A stretch of 64,000 nucleotides of DNA, from positions 62,001 to 126,000 of the forward strand of contig NZ_SLVX01000003.1 of assembly GCF_004341885.1 (NCBI RefSeq). Direction: 5' to 3'. The position numbers were made by a program, and so were the translations under genes. Numbering within the stretch: the first letter of the stretch is position 1; each line of letters begins with the position of its first letter. Shown here in pieces: positions 56,104 through 64,000 of the stretch. This DNA is from Shinella granuli. Lineage in GTDB: Bacteria > Pseudomonadota > Alphaproteobacteria > Rhizobiales > Rhizobiaceae. Under the pieces are notes generated by a model. The model did no database searches, was not told the DNA's origin, and saw nothing but the letters and a program-made list of their open reading frames with translations.

Positions 56104-56919
56104 ATGAGCGATGCACATTCGGCAAAAGGCATGCAGGATCACTCCCCCTTCGAAATCATCGACGGCGACCTCGGCCTCGGGCTCGTCATCCTGGCGGACC
56201 ACGCCACCAATCGTCTTCCCGAACGCTACGGTCGCCTTGGCCTGCCGGACAGCGCCTTCGAGCGCCACATCGCCTACGATATCGGCGTCGAGGGCGTGGT
56301 ACGCGGCCTGAACGCCCGGCTGAACGCGCCTGTCGTCATGAGCCGCTTTTCCCGCCTCCTGATCGACCCCAACCGCGGCGAGGACGATCCGACGCTGGTG
56401 ATGCGCATTTCCGACGGCGCGATCATTCCAGGCAATCACCCAATCACATCAGAAGAATGGCAATACCGGCTGGAAGCCTTCCATCGCCCCTACCACGATG
56501 CCGTGTCCCGGACGATAAAGGCCGTCGCGGAAAAGACCGGCAGGGCGCCGCTCGTCCTCTCCATGCATTCCTTCACGCCGGCCTGGAAGGGGGTTGCCCG
56601 GCCCTGGCAGGTGACCGTGCTCTGGGACAGCGACCCGCGCGCCGTCCAGCCGCTGCTGGCCGGGCTCGAGGCGCAAGGCGACGTCGTGGTGGGCGACAAC
56701 GAACCCTATGACGGGGCGCTGCGCGGTGACACGATGTTCCGCCATTGCATGCGGCCCGGCATCCCGCATGCCCTCATCGAAATCCGCCAGGACGAGATCG
56801 CCGAACCCGCCGGTATCGCCCGCTGGGTGGAGCGGCTCGCGCCGATCTTCGCCCGGTTGAATGCGGACGAGACGCTGCACACCTATACCGTATTTCCCTC
56901 CCGCACGGGACCCTATTGA
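56104..56919 (+). CDS. N-formylglutamate amidohydrolase family protein
   Basis: 271 residues from the ATG at 56104; ATGs at 56089 and 56131 are also possible. LGLVILADHATNRLPERYGRLGLP, IAYDIGVEGVVRGLNARLNAPVVMSRFSRLLIDPNR, LVLSMHSFTPAWKGVARPWQVTVLWDSDPR and PHALIEIRQDEI follow the FGase/HutG-like pattern, with metal residues in DHATN, SMHSFTP and EIRQDE. Despite the family name, many members act on other N-acyl or cell-wall substrates. It runs on directly (11 bp) to the DUF1244 gene. Confidence 0.9.
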   Translation: MSDAHSAKGMQDHSPFEIIDGDLGLGLVILADHATNRLPERYGRLGLPDSAFERHIAYDIGVEGVVRGLNARLNAPVVMSRFSRLLIDPNRGEDDPTLVMRISDGAIIPGNHPITSEEWQYRLEAFHRPYHDAVSRTIKAVAEKTGRAPLVLSMHSFTPAWKGVARPWQVTVLWDSDPRAVQPLLAGLEAQGDVVVGDNEPYDGALRGDTMFRHCMRPGIPHALIEIRQDEIAEPAGIARWVERLAPIFARLNADETLHTYTVFPSRTGPY

Positions 56920-56929
56920 GGCCAAGACG

Positions 56930-57235
56930 ATGACCGACCTGAGCAAGGAACAGCAGACCGAATTCGAGGCCGCCGCCTTCCGGCGCCTCATCAGGCACCT
57001 CGCCGAGCGCAGCGATGTGCAGAACATCGACCTGATGAACCTTGCCGGCTTCTGCCGCAACTGCCTGTCGAACTGGTACCGCGAGGCGGCGAACGAAGCG
57101 GGCGTGCCCCTCGACAAGGAGGCCTCGCGCGAGATCGTCTATGGCATGCCCTATGAGGAATGGCGTGCGCGCCACCAGCGCGAGGCGAGCGAGGCGCAGA
57201 AGGCCGCCTTCGAGGTGAACCGCCCGAAGGAATGA
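56930..57235 (+). CDS. DUF1244 protein
   Basis: 101 residues: [47 protein letters not shown] and [22 protein letters not shown] are the conserved core of DUF1244, a small helical family with a structurally determined but functionally unknown fold. The CRNC motif could hold a metal. It lies 11 bp after the amidohydrolase gene and 98 bp before gapR. Confidence 0.93.
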   Translation: MTDLSKEQQTEFEAAAFRRLIRHLAERSDVQNIDLMNLAGFCRNCLSNWYREAANEAGVPLDKEASREIVYGMPYEEWRARHQREASEAQKAAFEVNRPKE

Positions 57236-57333
57236 GCCTTACCCCCGTGAAAATCGGGGAGCAGGCCTTGATCTTGCCGGAAGTTCGCGGCAAGTCACGG
57301 CCTTCGAATTTTATCCCATCCAAGGAGAAGACC

Positions 57334-57597
57334 ATGTCGGATGCCCACGGCGTCGCCCGCGACCAGCTTCGCGCGTTCATCGAGCGGATCGAGCGCCTCG
57401 AGGAAGAAAAGAAAACCATCGCCGACGACATCAAGGACGTCTATGGCGAGGCCAAGGGCGTCGGCTTCGACACCAAGATCCTGCGCAAGGTCATCCAGAT
57501 CCGCAAGCAGGACAAGGACGAGCGCATGGAGCAGGAAGCCATCCTCGACACCTATCTCCAGGCCCTCGGCATGGTCGAGCTGCCGCCGGACGCGTGA
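57334..57597 (+). CDS. gapR: GapR-family nucleoid-associated protein (DUF2312)
   Basis: 87 residues from the ATG at 57334, which has AAGGAGAAG upstream. [67 protein letters not shown] is nearly invariant in alphaproteobacteria. GapR in Caulobacter binds overtwisted, AT-rich DNA ahead of replication and transcription and stimulates topoisomerases. The length and motifs fit completely. It is followed by a short palindrome and a strong bidirectional terminator. Confidence 0.93.
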   Translation: MSDAHGVARDQLRAFIERIERLEEEKKTIADDIKDVYGEAKGVGFDTKILRKVIQIRKQDKDERMEQEAILDTYLQALGMVELPPDA

Positions 57598-57623
57598 TAC
57601 GCCGTCAAGCATCCTGGAATTCT

Positions 57624-57658
57624 CCCGTCATGCTCGGGTCGAGCCAGAGGATGACGGG
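57624..57658. repeat. Short palindromic repeat, truncated relative of copies A-C
   Basis: 35 bp with perfect 8-bp ends CCCGTCAT and ATGACGGG and a middle containing GCTCGGGTCGAGCC, so it retains the ends (gtcat, atgac) and the cggg/gtc core of the longer elements but not the two-palindrome body. It lies in the 3' region of gapR. Confidence 0.65.
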
Positions 57659-57687
57659 AGTCGGCGAGCAAGGCCGATCAATAAAAA

Positions 57688-57716
57688 ACCCGCCGGATCA
57701 CTCCGGCGGGTCTTTT
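57688..57716. terminator. Bidirectional terminator between gapR and the DUF882 gene
   Basis: ACCCGCCGGA (57688-57697) pairs with TCCGGCGGGT (57702-57711) around TCAC; TTTT follows on the plus strand and TTTTTTAT on the minus strand. Confidence 0.9.
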
Positions 57717-57736
57717 GTTGGGAATGAACCCAAATC

Positions 57737-59524
57737 TCAGTTCTCGGCGCTCTGGAACTTGCGCACTTCCATGAAGTTCACAGCAGTTCCGCTGAAGCGG
57801 CCGGCGTCGATGGATTTCTCCTCCGGCTGGAAGCCGGCCATGTAGACGGTCGTCGGCGCGGCGCGCAGCGTGCGGCTGACAAAGCGCGGCGCCTTGACGG
57901 GCTTGGAGAACGTCGCGACGCGGCCCTGGGTCAGCGCCCATTGCGAGATGATCTTCTGCGTCAGCTTCGGCTCGGTGCGGATGGCACCGCGGCTCGCCGC
58001 ATCGGCATCCTTCTTCTTCGGGCGGCCGCCCTTGGACATCGTTTCTTCAGCCGGCTTGCCGTCGAAGGCATCGAGCCCTGCCAGCGAACGCGTGCCGCGG
58101 GCATTGGTGGAGACGAGCGCCGCCATTTCGACCGGGCCGCCCGCAGTGCCATCCGCCGTCGGATCGGCAAGCGCGGCAAGGCCGGAGCGATCGGCAGCAA
58201 TGGGCAGGGCGACATCGGCTTCCGCGGCGGCCATCAGCGCGGTCTGCGACTGGTCGAGCGAGACCTCGGGACGCAGGCCCGGCACCGGCACCATGGCCAG
58301 TTCTTCCGCATCCTCGACGGCCGCTTCCGCGGTCATGATCGCGGCCGGCTCGGCATCGCCAGGTTCGGTGCGCGCACCGAGCAGGACGGGAAGCGGGATC
58401 TTGTAGGCCGCAAGGTCCTCGAATTCAGGCTTCTGCTCTTCGGTCGTCGCCGCTTCGAGGGCCGCAACGGCGGTGCTCGTCGTCGGGGCGACAAGGGCAA
58501 GCTCGTTCGCCGTCTCGGCGGCCTTGAAGGCAGGGCGGCTGCCCGGCACCGGCGCGGTGAAGGCAAGCTCCGTCTCGACTTCCGTCACGACCGGCTTCTT
58601 CTCCTCGACGACCTTCCTCTTCGCGCCCGCGCCGCCTTCGTCGAAGTTGTCGGCAATGGTAGCGCTGCTGGCGATCATTTCGGGTTCTTCATCCTCGTCG
58701 CCGCCGCCACCGAAGAGGGCAGCCAGGAAGCCGCCCTTGCGCTTGGACGCCGCCGGGGTGGAACCGCCGCCGGCCACCTGGATCGTGTCCGCGCCGACGC
58801 GGCGCCTGTAGTCGGCAACCGCCTGCTGGTAGCCCGGCAGCGGCTTGCCGTCCGTCGGAACGTGCATGGTCTTGCCGTCCGGGAACAGGCTGACCAGTTC
58901 CTGGCGGCTCATGCGCGGCCAGGCGCGCACGCTGCCGACGTCGAGATGCACGAAGGGGGAGCCGGAGGTCGGATAATAGCCGACGCCGCCGACCTGGAAT
59001 TTCATGGCTGTGGCGCGCAGCGTCGCGAGCTTGACGCCCGGAATGTAGAAGTCCATCGCCTTGCCGAGCATATGCTGGCTCTTCTTGGCGACACCCTTGG
59101 AGCGCGAGCGCAGCATGCCGTTGGTCGCCGGCGAGCGATAAGCCGAGACGACGTTGATGTAACCGGTCGCGCCGACCTTCTGGTAGACTTCCCAGACGAG
59201 GTCGAGGAGCCGCGGATCCATCTTGGTCGGCTCGTTGCGGCGCCAGTCGCGCAGGAACTGGTTGATCTGCTTCAGGCCGCGCGCATCATAGCGCCCGTTG
59301 CGCTTGAAGGTGATCTCGGCCTTTTCCTTGGTGTGGATGAAATAGAGCTTCAGCGTCCGGCTGCCGCTTTCGGCCTGGACCGTGGCGGGAATGGCCGTGG
59401 GCAGGATGAGGGCAGCAGACAGCACAGCCGTGGACAAAGCCTTAGGCAGCTTTTGCAACACTGTCTTGCAGAGGCTGCCCAGGGATGCCCCGGGGCGCTT
59501 CATCGATGCGAACAAATTTGCCAA
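57737..59524 (-). CDS. DUF882/M15-type D,D-carboxypeptidase-like protein with long tail
   Basis: 595 residues from a TTG at 59522-59524 that has GGGGA upstream; an ATG seven codons later is the alternative. A signal peptide (ending TVQAES, about residue 52) precedes the zinc D,D-peptidase domain of the YcbK/DUF882 type (about 55-235), with SAYRSPATN, SQHMLGKAMDFYIPG (His and Asp metal ligands) and FVHLDVG. The rest (about 250-595) is a low-complexity Ala/Glu-rich extension without a domain, twice the usual length of such proteins. It probably trims peptidoglycan in the periplasm. Convergent with gapR. Confidence 0.85.
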   Translation of the reverse strand: MANLFASMKRPGASLGSLCKTVLQKLPKALSTAVLSAALILPTAIPATVQAESGSRTLKLYFIHTKEKAEITFKRNGRYDARGLKQINQFLRDWRRNEPTKMDPRLLDLVWEVYQKVGATGYINVVSAYRSPATNGMLRSRSKGVAKKSQHMLGKAMDFYIPGVKLATLRATAMKFQVGGVGYYPTSGSPFVHLDVGSVRAWPRMSRQELVSLFPDGKTMHVPTDGKPLPGYQQAVADYRRRVGADTIQVAGGGSTPAASKRKGGFLAALFGGGGDEDEEPEMIASSATIADNFDEGGAGAKRKVVEEKKPVVTEVETELAFTAPVPGSRPAFKAAETANELALVAPTTSTAVAALEAATTEEQKPEFEDLAAYKIPLPVLLGARTEPGDAEPAAIMTAEAAVEDAEELAMVPVPGLRPEVSLDQSQTALMAAAEADVALPIAADRSGLAALADPTADGTAGGPVEMAALVSTNARGTRSLAGLDAFDGKPAEETMSKGGRPKKKDADAASRGAIRTEPKLTQKIISQWALTQGRVATFSKPVKAPRFVSRTLRAAPTTVYMAGFQPEEKSIDAGRFSGTAVNFMEVRKFQSAEN

Positions 59525-59699
59525 CTCTTTCCCCGTCCGAAGGACAACGAACGTCCGTTATCCCAGATGACTGCCAATTGCGGTGAGAGCATGGCAAATA
59601 CGCCACACTCGTCGTCGCGCACCCGTTATAGTGAACAATCCACTAACAGGGAATAAACGGCAATCGAGAAATCGCAAGTGGCCGGGATTCCAAGGGTTT

Positions 59700-61232
<1,533 letters not shown>

Positions 61233-61401
61233 TGGAACCTCCTTGCCTAAAGGCGTGCGTCATGCACGCCCCAAGGGAACTAGACACCAGCGGACCATGG
61301 CAGAAAGGGTTGAACATGCCGTTTTGAGAAAGGCTTGCATTTTAACCATTGCCGACGCAAGCAAGGGGCCGATCCGCCCATCCCCGGAAGAGAGACAGAC
61401 G

Positions 61402-63249
61402 ATGACCCGATTTTCCCGATCCCCCCGCATCGCCTTCGCGCCGGCCGACGCCGCCGCAGCCGCTGAACTGGGCGATCTTCCCGGCTGGAACCTTGCCGAT
61501 CTCTATCCCTCGCAGGCGTCCCCGGAATTTGAGGGCGACATGAAGAAGGCCGAGGCCGATGCGCTCGCCTTCGAGGCGAAATGGAAGGGCAGGCTGGACG
61601 CCGCGACGGAAAAGACGGGCGACGAGGGTATCGGCGCGGCCATCCGCGAATTCGAGGCGCTGGAAGACGTGATGGGCCGCCTCATCTCCTTTGCGGGCCT
61701 TACCTATTTCACCAACACGACCGATCCGGCGAACGGAAAATTCTACGGCGACATTCAGTCGAAGCTGACCGATCTCGGCGCGCATCTTTTGTTTTTCTCG
61801 CTTGAACTCAACAGGATAGCGGGCGAGCGCATCGAGGCAGCGCTGGCAAATGACGCCCTTGCAGCGCACTACCGCCCGTGGATCGAGGACCTGCGCAAGG
61901 ACAAGCCCTACCAGCTCGACGACAAGACGGAACAGCTCTTCCTCGAAAAATCGATGACCGGTGCGGCGGCCTGGAACCGGCTCTTCGACGAGACCATGGC
62001 CTCGCTGCGCTACACGATCGACGGCGAGGAGGTGCCGCTGGAAATCGCCCTCAACCAGCTCCAGTCGCCGAACCCGGACGACCGCCGCGAGGCGGCGCAA
62101 GCGCTGGCGAAAACCTTCAAGGACAATATCCGCACCTTCACGCTGATCACCAACACGCTCGCCAAGGACAAGGAAATCTCCGACCGCTGGCGCGGCTTTT
62201 CCGACATCGCCGACAGCCGGCACCTTGCCAACCGCGTCGAGCCGGAAGTCGTCGCAGCCCTGGCCGCGGCCGTACGCGAAGCCTATCCACGCCTCTCACA
62301 CCGCTACTATGCGATGAAGGCGAAGTGGCTCGGAATGGAGCAAATGGACTATTGGGATCGCAACGCGCCCCTTCCCGAGACACCCGACGCGGTGATCCCC
62401 TGGAACGAGGCACGCGACACCGTGCTCTCCGCCTACAGCGCCTTCGCGCCCGAAATGGCCGACATCGCCAAAGAATTCTTCGACAAGGGCTGGATCGACG
62501 CGCCGGTGCGTCCCGGCAAGGCCCCGGGCGCCTTCGCCCATCCGACGGTGCCCTCCGCGCACCCCTATGTGCTCGTCAACTATATGGGCAAGCCGCGCGA
62601 CGTGATGACACTCGCCCACGAACTCGGCCATGGCGTGCACCAGGTGCTTGCCGGCGGCCAGGGCGCTCTGATGGCCTCGACGCCGCTGACGCTGGCCGAG
62701 ACCGCCTCCGTCTTCGGCGAGATGCTGACCTTCCGCAGCCTGCTCGACAAGACGAAGGACAAGCGCGAGCGCAAGGCGATGCTCGCCCAGAAGGTCGAGG
62801 ACATGATCAACACGGTCGTGCGCCAGATCGCCTTCTACGAATTCGAGCGCAAGGTGCACACCGCCCGCAAGGAAGGCGAACTCACCGCCGACCGGATCGG
62901 CGAACTCTGGCTTTCCGTGCAGGAGGAAAGCCTCGGCCCGGCCATCCGTATTTCGGAAGGCTACGAGACCTACTGGGCCTATATCCCCCACTTCATCCAC
63001 TCGCCCTTCTATGTCTATGCCTATGCCTTCGGCGATTGCCTGGTGAACTCGCTCTATGCCGTCTACCAGCGGGCGGAAGCCGGCTTCCAGGCGAAGTATT
63101 TCGACCTGCTCAAGGCCGGTGGCACCAAGCATCATACCGAGCTGCTGAAGCCGTTCGGCCTCGATGCGAGCGATCCGTCGTTCTGGAGCAAGGGACTGTC
63201 GATGATCGAAGGGCTGATCGACGAACTGGAAGCGCTTGATAAGGCCTGA
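61402..63249 (+). CDS. pepF: Oligoendopeptidase F (M3 family)
   Basis: 615 residues from the ATG at 61402. The zinc site is HELGH (residues 406-410) with the third ligand Glu in LAETASVFGEML; EGYETYWAYIPHFIHSPFYVYAYAFGDCLVNSLYAVY is the M3B substrate-binding signature. It is cytoplasmic and cleaves peptides of about 7-17 residues. It is divergent from the NtrC-type regulator and 21 bp before pabB. Confidence 0.96.
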   Translation: MTRFSRSPRIAFAPADAAAAAELGDLPGWNLADLYPSQASPEFEGDMKKAEADALAFEAKWKGRLDAATEKTGDEGIGAAIREFEALEDVMGRLISFAGLTYFTNTTDPANGKFYGDIQSKLTDLGAHLLFFSLELNRIAGERIEAALANDALAAHYRPWIEDLRKDKPYQLDDKTEQLFLEKSMTGAAAWNRLFDETMASLRYTIDGEEVPLEIALNQLQSPNPDDRREAAQALAKTFKDNIRTFTLITNTLAKDKEISDRWRGFSDIADSRHLANRVEPEVVAALAAAVREAYPRLSHRYYAMKAKWLGMEQMDYWDRNAPLPETPDAVIPWNEARDTVLSAYSAFAPEMADIAKEFFDKGWIDAPVRPGKAPGAFAHPTVPSAHPYVLVNYMGKPRDVMTLAHELGHGVHQVLAGGQGALMASTPLTLAETASVFGEMLTFRSLLDKTKDKRERKAMLAQKVEDMINTVVRQIAFYEFERKVHTARKEGELTADRIGELWLSVQEESLGPAIRISEGYETYWAYIPHFIHSPFYVYAYAFGDCLVNSLYAVYQRAEAGFQAKYFDLLKAGGTKHHTELLKPFGLDASDPSFWSKGLSMIEGLIDELEALDKA

Positions 63250-63270
63250 CATCGAAAGAAGAAGCCGCGC

Positions 63271-64000
63271 ATGACCGACCGCGAACGCTTTGTGCTCCTC
63301 AGGGACGACCGTGAGGACCGGACGGTGGTTTTCGCCGAGCCGCTTGGCGTCGTCACCGTGCGCGAGCGCGCCGGCTTCGAGCCCGCCTTCGCGGCCTTGC
63401 AGGCGGCACATGCGAAAGGCCACTGGATCGCCGGCTTCATGAGCTACGAGGCCGGCCATCTCTTCGAGGAGAAGCTCGCTCCCTTCGCCGTGGAGAACCG
63501 CCCGACGCCGCTGATGAGTTTCGGCATCTTCGAAAAGCCGGCGGACGACCACCCGCTGGCAAAACCCCGCCAGCGCACTGAAAACGAACCCTTCCTCACC
63601 GAGCCGAAAGCCGGCTGGGATTTCGAGACCTACCGCGGCCGCTTCGACCGCCTGCACCAGCATCTGCGCCAGGGCGACTGTTACCAGGCCAATCTCACCA
63701 TGCCGATCCGCGCCCGCTGGGCCGGCGACCCGCTCGCCGCCTTCTGGTCACTGATCGAGCGCCAGCCCGTGCGCTACGGCGCCTTCGTCTCGCTCGACGG
63801 GCCGCAGCTCCTCTCCCGCTCGCCGGAACTCTTCTTCGACGTCGACAAGGACGGCTGGATCGAGACGCATCCGATGAAGGGCACCGCGCCGCGCGGAACG
63901 AGCGTAGCGGAAGATGCCGAGATCATCGCCGCCATGCAGGCCGATCCGAAGTCGCAGGCGGAAAACCGCATGATCGTCGATCTGCTGCGCAACGACATCT
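63271..64000 (+). CDS. pabB: Aminodeoxychorismate synthase component I, N-terminal part (cut by window edge)
   Basis: 243 codons are visible; the frame runs off the right end. HWIAGFMSYEAGHLFEEKL is the N-terminal PabB/TrpE-like segment. The start of the chorismate-binding domain reads FETYRGRFDRLHQHLRQGDCYQANLTMPI, then LLSRSPELFF, THPMKGTAPRG and AENRMIVDLLRND. In PabB the residue following PIKGT is typically R-P-R; here it is A-P-R. The product combines chorismate with ammonia for 4-aminobenzoate (folate). The missing C-terminus may include a fused aminotransferase (pabC) domain. Confidence 0.9.
   Translation, partial: MTDRERFVLLRDDREDRTVVFAEPLGVVTVRERAGFEPAFAALQAAHAKGHWIAGFMSYEAGHLFEEKLAPFAVENRPTPLMSFGIFEKPADDHPLAKPRQRTENEPFLTEPKAGWDFETYRGRFDRLHQHLRQGDCYQANLTMPIRARWAGDPLAAFWSLIERQPVRYGAFVSLDGPQLLSRSPELFFDVDKDGWIETHPMKGTAPRGTSVAEDAEIIAAMQADPKSQAENRMIVDLLRNDI

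Overview
The window is a gene-dense, high-GC stretch of an alphaproteobacterial chromosome. Gene content and order point to the Rhizobiaceae (Rhizobium, Sinorhizobium, Agrobacterium or Shinella type; the genus cannot be fixed from this sequence). Supporting signs are the tol-pal, ruv, ftsH and glmM block, tkt-gap-pgk, the small rhizobial DUF families, perfect CtrA boxes and rhizobial intergenic palindromes. It is core genome: no insertion sequence, prophage, CRISPR array, rRNA or tRNA was seen. The only mobile-looking cargo is a vapBC-type toxin-antitoxin pair.

Layout. 1-6.2 kb: start of purA, an EamA transporter, a Cache chemoreceptor and the serine genes serC-serA behind a two-hairpin leader that fits the alphaproteobacterial serC RNA motif. 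6.4-8.3 kb: two paralogous outer-membrane beta-barrel genes. 8.5-25.2 kb: an almost unbroken minus-strand block, transcribed as yebC, ruvC, vapBC, ruvA, ruvB, ybgC, tolQ, tolR, tolA, tolB, pal, cpoB, tilS, ftsH, glmM; it joins Holliday-junction processing, envelope constriction, proteolysis and peptidoglycan precursor supply. 25-32.6 kb: secreted and metabolic genes, transaldolase with a divergent SorC regulator, and the cell-division gene zapA followed by a 6S RNA gene. 32.9-37.8 kb: transketolase, GAPDH, a glycolipid-binding-like protein and phosphoglycerate kinase. 37.8-41.2 kb: a tiny ORF with a structured 3' region, a hidden 51-residue membrane protein, an MFS transporter, DUF1192, a possible sRNA flanked by two CtrA boxes, the RcdA/DUF1465 protein and rpmE. 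41.4-50.5 kb: an MsbA-like exporter, an orphan Bug binding protein, a non-flagellar MotA/OmpA-like pair, suhB, a Sel1-repeat protein, a ThiE-like protein, a TauE permease and an ArsR-like regulator. 50.7-64 kb: two divergent YdcH-family genes, purEK, a hidden rpmJ, a TPR protein, DUF1036-pyk, an N-formylglutamate amidohydrolase-like gene, DUF1244, gapR, a DUF882 peptidase, an orphan NtrC-type response regulator, pepF and the start of pabB.

The richest material is non-coding or very small: the serC leader, 6S RNA, the CtrA-flanked sRNA candidate, the post-pgk mini-ORF whose Shine-Dalgarno sequence has an exact complement just after its stop codon, the palindromic vapB operator covering its own ribosome site, the attenuator-like rpmJ leader, and two families of palindromic repeats. 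Coordinates, motifs and complementarity were read by eye; family names rest on recognising conserved motifs, not on a database search.
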